46,457 nucleotides of DNA from Rickettsiales bacterium (lineage in GTDB: Bacteria; Pseudomonadota; Alphaproteobacteria; Methylaequorales; Methylaequoraceae), in contig NZFP01000010.1 in the NCBI GenBank assembly GCA_002689325.1, forward strand, positions 1-46,457, written 5' to 3'. Of the stretch, positions 25,105 through 34,691 are shown piece after piece. How positions within the stretch are numbered: position 1 is the stretch's first letter; each line of letters opens with the position of its first letter. The notes beneath the pieces are model-generated. The model had not been told where the DNA came from. It searched no databases and saw nothing but the letters and a program-made list of their open reading frames with translations. Position numbers and translations under genes: made by a program.

Positions 25105-25159
25105 AGTTATGTGAATATACTTTTATAAAAAGTTATGTCAATTCTATTTGACATTTAGA

Positions 25160-25876
25160 TTAACTTAACTTTTTGAAAATTGATATTAATGTCCTAACCT
25201 CCTCTGAACTCAATTTATACTTACAAAAAATATTTTTTATTTTTTGGAACGTAATCTTTTTTCTTTCTTTAACGTTAAAAAAGTTTGATTTATCAAGACT
25301 TTTCTCTAAGATTTTATAAAAAGATAAGAGTTCATTTTTTTTTGCAATATTTTCTAAGATTTTTTTTTTATTACTGTCATCTCTTTTTGACAATAATGTA
25401 AATAAGTTGTAACAAACTATAGCTACAGCATGGGATAAATTAAGTGAAGAGAAATTTTTGTTTGAATTAATTCTTATTGAGTAATCACAAAATGATAAAT
25501 CTTCATTATCGAGCCCTGACTTTTCAGGACCAAAAACTATCCCTACTTTATAATTATTTAAAATTATTTCTTTTAGTTTTTTAAAACTAATCTCTCTCTT
25601 TTTTTGAGATCTTATTCTGTTTGAAGTTGCAATTACATAGTTAAAATCTTTTATGGAATCAGAAAACTTTTCAAAGATCTTTACCTTTTTTATAACCTTA
25701 TCAGCACCAGCACAAACCGGTAAGATTTTCTCATGGTCTAAAGAGAATTTAGGGTTTATAACTCTTAGTTTTTCAAAATGAAAATTGAGCATGCATCTAG
25801 CTGTTGCGCCAAAGTTTTCAGGTAACTGAGTGTTAACCAACACAATTTCTGGTAAAAGTTTTTTATTAAGATACAT
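25160..25876 (-). CDS. trmJ: tRNA (cytidine/uridine-2'-O-)-methyltransferase TrmJ-like
   Basis: This 238-residue SPOUT-superfamily RNA 2'-O-methyltransferase has the N-terminal 'EIVLVNTQLPENFGATARCM' with the conserved Asn/Arg of the SpoU motif I, 'KVGIVFGPEKSGLDNEDLSFCD' (motif II) and 'NFSSLNLSHAVAIVCY' (motif III), with the SAM-binding knot. TrmJ methylates position 32 of several tRNAs. The C-terminal 60 residues are Lys/Phe rich and poorly defined. It follows cimA after only 5 bases, so it probably shares the nadE-gltX-cimA transcript. Confidence 0.88.
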   Translation of the reverse strand: MYLNKKLLPEIVLVNTQLPENFGATARCMLNFHFEKLRVINPKFSLDHEKILPVCAGADKVIKKVKIFEKFSDSIKDFNYVIATSNRIRSQKKREISFKKLKEIILNNYKVGIVFGPEKSGLDNEDLSFCDYSIRINSNKNFSSLNLSHAVAIVCYNLFTLLSKRDDSNKKKILENIAKKNELLSFYKILEKSLDKSNFFNVKERKKITFQKIKNIFCKYKLSSEEVRTLISIFKKLS

Positions 25877-25881
25877 TCAAT

Positions 25882-27456
25882 TTAAGTTATTAATAAATGG
25901 TAAGTAATACTATCGTGAAGAGCAATGTAAGAAGCATCAATTACATTATAAGACACTCCTATTGTTGACCATTTGAATTTTTGATTCGAAGATTCAATTC
26001 TTACCCTTACAAGAGCTTTCGTTCCATCCTGAGGAGTCAAAATTCTTACTTTATAATCAATCAAATTTAATTTCCGAAGACTTGGGTAATATTTTGTAAG
26101 AGCATGCCTTAATGCTTTATCAAGAGCATGTATTGGTCCATTTCCCTCTACAGCACTATAAAATTCTTTTTTTCCAACAAAAATTTTTACCCTGGCCTCA
26201 GAAAATGGAAGAAATTCTCCCTTGGAATTTTTTCTCTTTTCATCGGAAACTTTGAAACTTTCAAGACTATAAAACTCCTTAAATTTTGAAAATTTTCTTC
26301 TTGCTAATAGCTCAAAACTTGCTTCAGCTCCATCATATGCATAACCTAGAAATTCTTGTTTTTTTATTAGTTCTAAAAATTCTAGAATGGATCGTTCATT
26401 GGATTTAATTTTTATTTTGTACTTTTTTAATTTATTTATTACATTTGTTTTACCAGACTGATTTGAGACAACTAGAACTCTCTCATTTCCAACACTAATA
26501 GGATCTATATGTTCGTATGATCGTGGATCCTTTTCTACAGCGGAAATATGAAGTCCACCTTTATGAGCAAATGCAGCAGTTCCAACAAAAGGTATATTCG
26601 TTAAAGACTGTCTATTTAAAGTCTCGTCAATCATTCTGCTTACAGAGGTAATTTTTTTTATATTCTTTTTAATCTTGCATTCAAACCCCATCTTAAGAAC
26701 CAGATTAGAAGCGACATTAACTAAATTTGAATTACCACATCTTTCTCCAAGACCATTAAATGTCCCCTGAATTTGTTTCACCCCAAGTCTGGCTGCCTCT
26801 AAAGAATTATATGTAGCATTGTCAGTATCATTATGAAAATGAACCCCTAATTTTTCTTTCGGGATCGTTTTTTTTACCTCATTAATAATATCAGGGAGCT
26901 CATAGGGAAGTGTTCCTCCATTTGTATCACACAATATAATCCATTTAGCCCCTGACTCAAGTGCTCTTTTAAGTGTATCTATTGAATATTTTTTATTGTT
27001 TTTAAAACCATCAAAAAAATGCTCGGCATCAAACATCACTTCGTCAACCTTTTTTGAAGCATGTGAAATGGAATCACTTATCATATCTAAATTTTCACTG
27101 TAAGAGACCTTGAGTGCATTTTTAACATGAAAATCCCATGTCTTTCCAACAAGACAAACTGATGAAACACCAGAATTTAAAACTGCATTAAGGCCTGGGT
27201 CATTATTAGCACTTTTTCCTGACTTTCTCATCATTCCAAAAGCAACCAATTTGGATTTTGATTGATGTGAAACTTTCTTAAAGAAATTATCATCTGTTGG
27301 GTTTGCTCCTGGCCAGCCTCCTTCAATGTAATCAACACCAATGTCACTGAGTAATTTATAAATTTTAAATTTATCGTCTAAACTAAAATTTACACCTTTA
27401 GTTTGTGCACCGTCTCTCAATGTACTGTCATAAAGTTTAACGCTCGATTTACTCAC
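25882..27456 (-). CDS. cimA: (R)-citramalate synthase CimA
   Basis: This 524-residue enzyme condenses pyruvate with acetyl-CoA to citramalate, opening the threonine-independent route to isoleucine. The DRE-TIM barrel motif is 'LYDSTLRDGAQTKGVNFS', with the metal HxH in 'LGVHFHNDTDNATYN' and 'GLGERCGNSNL'. The C-terminal LeuA dimer/allosteric domain ('GPIHALDKALRHAL') is present. The sequence fits the CimA group with 'FAHKGGLHISAVEKDPRSYEH' rather than 2-isopropylmalate synthase or homocitrate synthase. It overlaps gltX by 8 bases. Confidence 0.92.
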   Translation of the reverse strand: MSKSSVKLYDSTLRDGAQTKGVNFSLDDKFKIYKLLSDIGVDYIEGGWPGANPTDDNFFKKVSHQSKSKLVAFGMMRKSGKSANNDPGLNAVLNSGVSSVCLVGKTWDFHVKNALKVSYSENLDMISDSISHASKKVDEVMFDAEHFFDGFKNNKKYSIDTLKRALESGAKWIILCDTNGGTLPYELPDIINEVKKTIPKEKLGVHFHNDTDNATYNSLEAARLGVKQIQGTFNGLGERCGNSNLVNVASNLVLKMGFECKIKKNIKKITSVSRMIDETLNRQSLTNIPFVGTAAFAHKGGLHISAVEKDPRSYEHIDPISVGNERVLVVSNQSGKTNVINKLKKYKIKIKSNERSILEFLELIKKQEFLGYAYDGAEASFELLARRKFSKFKEFYSLESFKVSDEKRKNSKGEFLPFSEARVKIFVGKKEFYSAVEGNGPIHALDKALRHALTKYYPSLRKLNLIDYKVRILTPQDGTKALVRVRIESSNQKFKWSTIGVSYNVIDASYIALHDSITYHLLIT

Positions 27457-28768
27457 AGTTTAATTCAATCCTTCTCAAAATTTCATCTCTTTTAAATAAA
27501 GTTAATAAATTATTCATACTAGGCCCAAATTTTCTACCAGTTAAAATCAACCTTAGGTCCATGTACAAATTCTTGGGCTTTATATTAGTTTGTGAAATTA
27601 TTTCTTCCGTCCATTTAGACCAAGCGTTATTATTAATTTCATCTGGCAGATGTTTTTTTATTAGTTTCAAAAGATCAACGTCAATTTTTATTTTATGATT
27701 GTGATTAGAATTTAATATTTCATACCATTCATCAATTTCAATAAGATGATCAACATTAGCTTTTATTACATTCCAGAAACTTTCATTATATTTTACATCA
27801 AAGTTTTCTGTTAATTTATCATATGTTAAAGTTTTTAAATATCTAGAATTTAATCTTTCTAGATCATTATCATCAAAGAGAACTGAGTTTTTAGAAAATG
27901 ATTTGATACTAAACTTTTCTACAAGTTGTTCAAAACTATATATTTCATCAATTGATAAATTTGAGCCAATTTTATTTAGATAATTTGTAACAATAATAGG
28001 AAAAAATTTTTTTTTTCTTAGCTCTCTTAAAGAGAATGAATTAAATCTTTTTGATAATCCTGAGCCTGTCTTAGATCTCATTAAAGGAAAATGACCAAAA
28101 GATGGAACTTTAGCACCTAAATAATTGAATAGTTTTATTTGTGCCGCTGTATTTGTCAAGTGATCTTCTCCTCTCAAAATGTTAGTGACATTAAATTCAA
28201 TATCATCAACAACAGATGTTATTGTAAAAAGTGGTAATTCATCTGATCTAAATAGAACCGGGTCAGAAATTGATAAATTATCGAATTTTACGTTTCCAAA
28301 AATTTCATCATTCCAAGAAATTGGATCATTATCTAATTTAAGCCTCCAGTGAGGAAGTTTTCCAGAAGAAATAAAAGATTTTATCTGATCTTTTTTGAGT
28401 TTTAAAGATTCTCTATCATAAATTGGAGGCTTTCCTTGTTTTAAAAGAATTTTTCTTTTTAATGAAAGTTCTTCTGGAGATTCAAAACAAGGATATATAA
28501 GTTCTTTTTTCTTTAATAACTCAAAGATTTCTCTGTATGATTTTTCTCTTTCTGATTGTTTTACAATTTTAGAAAATTTAATTCCCAGCCAAGACAAATC
28601 TTCAACAATAGCTTCAGTATATTTTTCAGACGACCTCTCTTTATCAGTGTCATCAATTCTCAAAAAAAAGTCTTTATTAGTATTTTGAGAATAAATATAA
28701 TTTAAGGTCGCAACTCTAGCATTACCAATGTGAAGATAGCCGGTTGGGCTCGGAGCAAATCTAAGCAT
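27449..28768 (-). CDS. gltX: Glutamyl-tRNA synthetase
   Basis: This class I aminoacyl-tRNA synthetase has 439 residues from the start at 28768 ('MLRFAPSPTGYLHIGNAR'). The ORF track start at 28816 adds 16 residues that overlap nadE and are not part of the family, so the inner Met is preferred. The HIGH motif is 'HIGN' and the KMSKS-equivalent is 'GSGLSKR', a Lys-to-Gly variation seen, as I recall, in the alphaproteobacterial GltX2-type enzymes. 'FAPSPTGYLHIGNARVA' and 'RGEDHLTNTAAQ' confirm the family. Whether it charges tRNA-Glu, tRNA-Gln or both is not decidable here. It begins 1 base after the nadE stop. Confidence 0.95.
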   Translation of the reverse strand: MLRFAPSPTGYLHIGNARVATLNYIYSQNTNKDFFLRIDDTDKERSSEKYTEAIVEDLSWLGIKFSKIVKQSEREKSYREIFELLKKKELIYPCFESPEELSLKRKILLKQGKPPIYDRESLKLKKDQIKSFISSGKLPHWRLKLDNDPISWNDEIFGNVKFDNLSISDPVLFRSDELPLFTITSVVDDIEFNVTNILRGEDHLTNTAAQIKLFNYLGAKVPSFGHFPLMRSKTGSGLSKRFNSFSLRELRKKKFFPIIVTNYLNKIGSNLSIDEIYSFEQLVEKFSIKSFSKNSVLFDDNDLERLNSRYLKTLTYDKLTENFDVKYNESFWNVIKANVDHLIEIDEWYEILNSNHNHKIKIDVDLLKLIKKHLPDEINNNAWSKWTEEIISQTNIKPKNLYMDLRLILTGRKFGPSMNNLLTLFKRDEILRRIELNCE

Positions 28769-28769
28769 T

Positions 28770-30419
28770 TTAAATCTTAAACTTGTTTGTGATTGGAAAC
28801 CTTCTATCCTTATCAAAGGACATTGAGGAAATTTTAGGTCCTATTGCACTTTGATATCTTTTGAATTCAGCATTTTTTAACATATTCCAAATTTTTTTTA
28901 TTAGCTTTTCATTAAAACCATATTTTTTAATTGATTGTAAGTCATAATTTTTATCAATTATTAATTCTAAAATTTTATCTAAAACTGAATACTTTGGCAA
29001 AGAATCCTCATCTTTTTGATTCAATTTTAATTCAGCGGAAGGTTCTTTCAAAATAATACTTTCAGGTATTAACCCCTTTATTTTTAAACTACAAAAATCT
29101 GGAACAGTTGTGTTTCTCCATTTTGATAGTTCAGAAACCTGAGTTTTATAAAGATCTTTAATTAAGGAAAAGCCACCACACATGTCACCATATAGTGTTG
29201 AATAACCTATTGCTAATTCCGACTTATTTCCAGTTGTAATTAAAAGTGAATTAAATTTATTAGATATGGACATAAGTAACAAACCTCTCAATCTAGATTG
29301 AATATTCTCTTCAGTAACATCTTTAGGTTTATTTTGAAAAAAAGGGTTAAGTTCAGAATTTATTTTTTTTCTTAACATCTCAATTGATATTGTATCAATC
29401 TCTACATTAAGATTTTTTGCAAGTTCATAAGCATCCCTTTGACTTTTCTTAGAATTATAAATAGTTGGTAAATAAAAACACTTTACATTCTCACTTTTTA
29501 ATGCATCAACCGCTATCATTAAACATAAAGCTGAATCAATTCCGCCAGACAATCCAATAATTGACTTTTTAAAATTATTATTTTTCATATAGTTTTGAAG
29601 AGAACGAATTAGAGCAAAATAAATTTGTGATTGTTTATCATAATTAATTTTGGGTATTTTTTTATTTTCAATTCTTTCAATATTTATTATTTTCTCTGAC
29701 TCTTTAAAAAAATCAGATTGATAAATGATTTCAGCTTTTTTATTCATCGCAAATGATCCACCATCAAAAACAAGTTCATCTTGACAACCAATATAGTTTA
29801 AATAAATCACATTAGTTTTAAAAAATTTAGCATTTCTTGCAGCAATCTTTTTTCTCATGTCATATTTATTTATCTCGTATGGTGATGCATTAATACAAAT
29901 TAAATAATTAATATTTTTTTTACTTTTAATCATCAAGTTCTCAGACCAGAGCTCTTCACATATTAAAAATCTAATTTTTTTATTTTTATATTCAAAATCA
30001 GGGACATTTGATTTTTTTACATAAAAATATCTTTTTTCATCAAAAACTCCATAATTTGGTAGTATAGATTTGGTTTTTTTATAAACAGTTGAGCCATTTT
30101 TGAAAAGAAAAAGGGTATTAAAAATCTTATCGTTATTTTTTTCAGGAATATTTAATAAAAGAATTGATTTTTTATTCTTTGTAAGTGCTTTTATTTTTTT
30201 TTTATAAATCTGAACTTTTTTTAAAAAATCATTTCTCAATATAAGGTCTTGAGGAGGATAACCAGTTAAAAATAATTCTGTAGTTAAAAAAAAATCACAA
30301 TCATTTGAAACACATTTTTTAAAAGACTTCTCTATGATCTTGAAATTTTTATCTAAGTCACCTACAACAGAACTTTTTTGTAACAAAAAAAAATTTATTT
30401 TTATCCTCCAATTAACCAA
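28770..30419 (-). CDS. nadE: Glutamine-dependent NAD+ synthetase
   Basis: This 549-residue two-domain enzyme makes NAD from deamido-NAD. Residues 1-250 form a nitrilase-type glutaminase with Glu in 'FFLTTELFLTGYPPQD', a Lys-containing 'SILPNYGVFDEKRYF' and the catalytic Cys in 'RFLICEELWSENL'. Residues about 265-549 form the synthetase with the PP-loop 'GLSGGIDSALCLMIA' and 'TGNKSELAIGYSTLYGDMCGG'. The length matches the fused glutamine-using form. It starts within the last 8 bases of the DAHP synthase gene, in the same minus-strand gene series. Confidence 0.95.
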   Translation of the reverse strand: MVNWRIKINFFLLQKSSVVGDLDKNFKIIEKSFKKCVSNDCDFFLTTELFLTGYPPQDLILRNDFLKKVQIYKKKIKALTKNKKSILLLNIPEKNNDKIFNTLFLFKNGSTVYKKTKSILPNYGVFDEKRYFYVKKSNVPDFEYKNKKIRFLICEELWSENLMIKSKKNINYLICINASPYEINKYDMRKKIAARNAKFFKTNVIYLNYIGCQDELVFDGGSFAMNKKAEIIYQSDFFKESEKIINIERIENKKIPKINYDKQSQIYFALIRSLQNYMKNNNFKKSIIGLSGGIDSALCLMIAVDALKSENVKCFYLPTIYNSKKSQRDAYELAKNLNVEIDTISIEMLRKKINSELNPFFQNKPKDVTEENIQSRLRGLLLMSISNKFNSLLITTGNKSELAIGYSTLYGDMCGGFSLIKDLYKTQVSELSKWRNTTVPDFCSLKIKGLIPESIILKEPSAELKLNQKDEDSLPKYSVLDKILELIIDKNYDLQSIKKYGFNEKLIKKIWNMLKNAEFKRYQSAIGPKISSMSFDKDRRFPITNKFKI

Positions 30420-31761
30420 GATTCTTTAGATAATTAGCCATTGTAAAGGCTAGTTCGAGGGATTGAGAGGCATTTAATCTAGGGTCACAATGAGTATGGT
30501 ATCTGCTACTTAAATCTTTATCAGAAATCTTCTGTAAACCTCCAATACATTCTGTAACATTTTGACCAGTCATCTCTAAATGTATACCACCAGCATATGT
30601 ACCACATTCTTTATGAAGTTTAAAAAATGATTTCACCTCATTTAAAATATTTTTAAAATTACGCGTTTTAAAACCACTTTTTGATTTTTCTATGTTGGCG
30701 TGCATGGGATCACATGACCAGACAACTTTCAGATTGGCACTTTTAATTTTTTCTAAAATTGAAGGAAGTAATTTATCAATGAGTTTTGAACCCATTCTTA
30801 CAATTAAAACAATCTTTCCTTTCTCATTTTTAGGATTTAAGGTTTTAATTACTTTTAAAAGTTCATTTTTGTCAGTTGAAGGACCAACTTTGATTCCAAT
30901 AGGGTTACTTATTCCCTTACAAAATTCTACATGAGCACCATTAAGTTGCCTAGTTCTATCACCAATCCATACCATATGGGCGGATACGTCGTACCAGTCT
31001 CCGGTCGTGCTGTCAATTCTTGTAAAAGCTGTTTCATAAGGAAGAAGCAAAGCTTCATGAGAAATATAAAAACTAGTTTCACTAAGTTGTCTAACATTTT
31101 CATTGTTAATTCCGCATGCATCAATAAACCTCAGACACTCAGAAATTCTGTCAGCAACAACTTTAAAATTAGATCCTTGTTTAGACTTTTTAACAAAATC
31201 AAGATTCCAATTTTGTATAGTTGACAAATCTGCATACCCTCCATATGCAAATGCTCTGAGGAGATTTTGAGTTGAAGCTGCCTGATTATATGCTTGTAGC
31301 ATACGATCTGGGTTAGGAACTCTAGAATTCTCATTAAATTCAATACCATTTATCATATCACCCAAGTAACTGGGTAATTTTACACCATTCTTTTCTTCAA
31401 TTGGTGATGATCTAGGTTTTGCAAATTGACCAGCTAATCTTCCAACTTTTGTCACAGGCACCCCAGATGCAAACGAAAGAACAACTGCCATTTGCATTAT
31501 GACCCTGAATGTATCTCTGATGTAGTTTGGATGAAACTCAGCGAAGCTCTCTGCACAATCTCCAGCTTGAAGTAAAAAACCTTTTCCATCAACACACTTT
31601 GCCAGTTCATTTTTTAAACTTCTTACTTCCCCAGCAAAAACCAATGGAGGAAGTTTTTTCATTTTTTTTACTGCCTTATCAAGCTTTTTTTTATCGGTAT
31701 ATATAGGTTGGTGAAGTGCCTTTTTTTTTCTCCAACTATCTGGTGTCCAATCTTGTTTCAT
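30412..31761 (-). CDS. Class II 3-deoxy-7-phosphoheptulonate synthase (DAHP synthase)
   Basis: This 449-residue enzyme starts the shikimate pathway by joining phosphoenolpyruvate and erythrose 4-phosphate. It is the plant/alphaproteobacterial class II form: 'WTPDSWRKKKALHQPIY' at the N-terminus, the metal-binding Cys in 'LLQAGDCAESFAEF', 'RLAGQFAKPRSSP', 'WIGDRTRQLNGAHVEF' and 'GGIHLEMTGQNVTECIGG'. The length is typical. It is unrelated in sequence to class I AroF/G/H. It heads the nadE-gltX-cimA-trmJ gene series and is 54 bases downstream of gor. Confidence 0.96.
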   Translation of the reverse strand: MKQDWTPDSWRKKKALHQPIYTDKKKLDKAVKKMKKLPPLVFAGEVRSLKNELAKCVDGKGFLLQAGDCAESFAEFHPNYIRDTFRVIMQMAVVLSFASGVPVTKVGRLAGQFAKPRSSPIEEKNGVKLPSYLGDMINGIEFNENSRVPNPDRMLQAYNQAASTQNLLRAFAYGGYADLSTIQNWNLDFVKKSKQGSNFKVVADRISECLRFIDACGINNENVRQLSETSFYISHEALLLPYETAFTRIDSTTGDWYDVSAHMVWIGDRTRQLNGAHVEFCKGISNPIGIKVGPSTDKNELLKVIKTLNPKNEKGKIVLIVRMGSKLIDKLLPSILEKIKSANLKVVWSCDPMHANIEKSKSGFKTRNFKNILNEVKSFFKLHKECGTYAGGIHLEMTGQNVTECIGGLQKISDKDLSSRYHTHCDPRLNASQSLELAFTMANYLKNLG

Positions 31762-31815
31762 ACAATAATTTATAATGATTATGAACTAAATTACAAATCT
31801 AAAATATTTTGTGAT

Positions 31816-33159
31816 TTATTTTTTAAGAGTTACTATTTCCTCTGCGCTTGATGGGTGGATTCCTATTGTTTTATCAAAATCACTTTTTTTTAAACCTTTT
31901 ACTACAGCAACTGAAAACCCTTGAATGATTTCTGCAGCATTTTCTCCCAAATAATGAAGTCCAACAACCTTATCATTTGATTTGTTGGTTATGAGTTTTA
32001 AAAAAATTTTTTCCTTAACATCTGATAAACTTAATTTTAAAGGCCTAAAATTGCTTCTGTAAACTTCAATATTTTTAAATTTTTTTTTTGCTTCTGCTTC
32101 CGTATAACCTACACTGGCAAAATTAGGGTTTGAAAAAACAGCAGTGGGTATATTATTGTAGTTAAATTTTTCTTTTTTTTTCATTTTTAAATTTTGAACT
32201 AAAGTCATTGCCTCTGCTATCGCAACAGGAGTAAGTTGAATTCTATCTATCACATCTCCGATTGCATAAATATTTTTATTAGATGTTTGGAAATAATCAT
32301 CAGCAATAATGGACGAATTTTTTGAGAGTTTAATTTTTGCAGCTTTCACATTTAACTTTTCTACATTTGCTTCTCTTCCAATAGCCTCCATTACGAGATG
32401 AAATTTTTTTGTATTTAACTTTTTAAAATATGCAAAAAATAAATTACTTTCTTTTCTAATTTCCTTGGGGAATTCCCCAGTAATAAATTTAACTCCTTTA
32501 TCTTTCATATTGTTCATTAGATGCTCAACAACATCGTCATCAAAACCTTTAAGGATTTTTTTTCCTCTAATACAAATTGTAGTATCAACTCCTAAACCAT
32601 TAAAAATTGATGCAAATTCTACTGCTATGTAACCACCACCCAAAATCAAGATACTTTTAGGTAAATTCTTTAAATCAAAAGCTTCATCAGAAGTAATGAT
32701 TTCATTTGAAGCTAAAAAATCTAGCTTTCTTGGTTTTGTCCCAACAGCAATTAAAAATTTTTTAGAATATATTATTTTGTTTCCAATTTTGATTGACTTT
32801 GGCGATACAAAACTTGCGTAACTCTCGAATATTTTTACACCTGAGTTGATAAGTAATGACGAATAAATACCATTTAACCTAGAAAGCTCTTTTTTTTTAT
32901 TATTAACTAGCTTTTTCCAAGAAAATTTTTTTTTGGTAATCGACCAACCAAAAGAATCCATCAAATCAAAATCATCACGAATATGAGATGCATAGGAGTA
33001 TAGTTTTTTAGGAACACAGCCTCTATTAACACATGTACCTCCTAAGTCCCAACCCTCAGCTAAACCAACTTTTAGTCCATTAGAAGATGCTACTCTTGCT
33101 GCTCGAACGCCCCCTGAACCTCCTCCAATAACAAATAAATCAAATTTATAATCAGTCAT
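31816..33159 (-). CDS. gor: Glutathione-disulfide reductase
   Basis: This 447-residue flavoprotein (start at 33159, 'MTDYKFDLFVIGGGSGG') reduces glutathione disulfide with NADPH. The FAD-binding 'FVIGGGSGGVRAA' is followed by the redox-active pair C43-C48 in 'GGTCVNRGCVPKK', the NAD(P)-binding 'ILGGGYIAVEFASI', 'YAIGDVIDRIQLTPVA' and the C-terminal His-Glu dyad in 'TIGIHPSSAEEI'. The ORF track's start at 33174 adds five residues overlapping gabD more deeply; the inner Met is conventional. It may serve the glutaredoxin and peroxiredoxin found elsewhere in the window. It overlaps gabD by 8 bases. Confidence 0.93.
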   Translation of the reverse strand: MTDYKFDLFVIGGGSGGVRAARVASSNGLKVGLAEGWDLGGTCVNRGCVPKKLYSYASHIRDDFDLMDSFGWSITKKKFSWKKLVNNKKKELSRLNGIYSSLLINSGVKIFESYASFVSPKSIKIGNKIIYSKKFLIAVGTKPRKLDFLASNEIITSDEAFDLKNLPKSILILGGGYIAVEFASIFNGLGVDTTICIRGKKILKGFDDDVVEHLMNNMKDKGVKFITGEFPKEIRKESNLFFAYFKKLNTKKFHLVMEAIGREANVEKLNVKAAKIKLSKNSSIIADDYFQTSNKNIYAIGDVIDRIQLTPVAIAEAMTLVQNLKMKKKEKFNYNNIPTAVFSNPNFASVGYTEAEAKKKFKNIEVYRSNFRPLKLSLSDVKEKIFLKLITNKSNDKVVGLHYLGENAAEIIQGFSVAVVKGLKKSDFDKTIGIHPSSAEEIVTLKK

Positions 33160-34576
33160 AATCCCACAACACAAATTTTGTTTCTAAAAATGGATCTAAA
33201 CATTGTAAGGACCCCTCTCTTCCAATACCTGATTCTTTCAATCCACCAAACGGATTTAAATATGTTGATATTTTACCTGAATTAATTCCAAACATTCCGT
33301 ACTCTAAATTATTGACATTTTTCCATACTCTGGAAGAATCTTTGGTATAAAAATACGCAGCCAATCCATAATTAGTATCATTTGAGTAATTTATCACCTC
33401 GTTATCTTTCTCAAACTCAATTAGTGGAATTATTGGACCAAAATTTTCTTTTTTAAAAACTTTCATATTTTTTTTTACGTTAGAAATAAGCGTAGGTTCA
33501 TAGAATAATCCACCAAGCTTATGTACTTTACCACCAAAAAGAATTTTAGCTCCATTTTTTTTTGCATCGTTTACATGGTCAATAATTTTTTTTAAAGCTT
33601 CATTTGAAATTAAAGGGCCTATATCGTTATCTTTCATTCCATCTCCAACTTTTAAATTTTTAAGTCTATTAACTAGTTTATTTGTAAAAGTGTTTGATAA
33701 AGACTTGTGAACAAATAGTCTGTTCGCAGATATACATGTTTGGCCGGCATTCCTAAACTTAGCCATCATAAAACCATCTATTGCTTCATCAACGTTAGCA
33801 TCTGAAAAGACTATGAATGGTGCGTTACCTCCAAGCTCTAATGAAATATTTTTAACCGTTGAAGATGAGTTCTTCATTAAGAGTTTTCCAACTTCCGTTG
33901 AACCAGTAAAAGTAATCTTTTTTATAATAGGATTGTTTGATAAAATTTTTCCTATCATTTTAGGGTCACCATTTACTATATTGAAAACACCAGGTGGAAA
34001 ACCTGCCTTAAGTGACAAGCAACCTAACTCAAGGGCCGTGATTGGCGTTAATTCTGAAGGCTTTAAAATAACTGTACATCCAGCAGCTACTGCTGAAGAA
34101 ACTTTTCTTGTAACCATAGCTAATGGAAAGTTCCATGGGGTAATTGCTGCAACAACCCCAATAGGACTTCGAATGGTAAAAAGTTTTTTTCCTGATTCAG
34201 GAGATTCAAAAATTTCACTCTTAATTCTTAGAGCTTGTTCAGCTGACCATTCAATGAAAGATGCACCATAATCTACCTCAACACTTGATTCTTGGATTGG
34301 TTTACCGGATTCTAGAGTTATAATTTCTGAAATTTTTTTTCTATTTTTCTTTACTAAATTATAGAAATCTTTAAGAATCTCTGATCGATCTTTTGAGCTA
34401 TATTTTGACCAAGATTTAAACCCTAAATGGCAACTTTTAACTGCCTCAATTATTTCTTCAATACTAGCACTAGATACTTTTGAAATTATTTTATTATTGA
34501 ATGGGTTTGATACGCCCAAAAAACTAGAACCATTTACCCACTTTCCATGAATGAGTGAACCATAATTTTTCTTCAT
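33152..34576 (-). CDS. gabD: Succinate-semialdehyde dehydrogenase-like aldehyde dehydrogenase
   Basis: This 474-residue aldehyde dehydrogenase oxidises an aldehyde to the acid with NAD(P). It has 'AAITPWNFPLAMVTRKV', 'ITFTGSTEVGKLLM', the general base Glu in 'SLELGGNAPFIVF', the catalytic Cys in 'RNAGQTCISANRLFV' and a C-terminal 'PFGGLKESGIGREG'. These fit the GabD (succinate-semialdehyde) group best. Specificity of family members cannot be fixed from motifs. It begins 35 bases from an intrinsic terminator and overlaps gor by 8 bases. Confidence 0.87.
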   Translation of the reverse strand: MKKNYGSLIHGKWVNGSSFLGVSNPFNNKIISKVSSASIEEIIEAVKSCHLGFKSWSKYSSKDRSEILKDFYNLVKKNRKKISEIITLESGKPIQESSVEVDYGASFIEWSAEQALRIKSEIFESPESGKKLFTIRSPIGVVAAITPWNFPLAMVTRKVSSAVAAGCTVILKPSELTPITALELGCLSLKAGFPPGVFNIVNGDPKMIGKILSNNPIIKKITFTGSTEVGKLLMKNSSSTVKNISLELGGNAPFIVFSDANVDEAIDGFMMAKFRNAGQTCISANRLFVHKSLSNTFTNKLVNRLKNLKVGDGMKDNDIGPLISNEALKKIIDHVNDAKKNGAKILFGGKVHKLGGLFYEPTLISNVKKNMKVFKKENFGPIIPLIEFEKDNEVINYSNDTNYGLAAYFYTKDSSRVWKNVNNLEYGMFGINSGKISTYLNPFGGLKESGIGREGSLQCLDPFLETKFVLWDYD

Positions 34577-34602
34577 AGAAATATATATACATTTTTTTTT
34601 TT

Positions 34603-34633
34603 AAAAAAAAAGGGGTGTAAACACCCCTTTTTT
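34603..34633. terminator. Bidirectional intrinsic terminator
   Basis: AGGGGTGT (34611-34618) pairs with ACACCCCT (34621-34628), a GC-rich stem in otherwise AT-rich DNA, flanked by an A-run on the left and a T-run on the right. On the minus strand the stem is followed by at least eight T residues, so it should end the transcript of the FMN reductase gene before gabD. The plus-strand direction has T6 and no gene that needs it. Confidence 0.88.
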
Positions 34634-34691
34634 GCAGTTAATGGAAAGCAAGCTTGCATATTATATACGACTCATTTATTTAATTATTTAA

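Noticed and set aside
30692-31349. Several 65-97-codon ORFs on both strands inside the DAHP synthase gene
   Set aside because: All overlap the well-supported class II DAHP synthase frame and show no independent features.
33813-34271. 152-codon plus-strand ORF inside gabD
   Set aside because: Antisense shadow of a clear aldehyde dehydrogenase; its codons mirror gabD conserved blocks.
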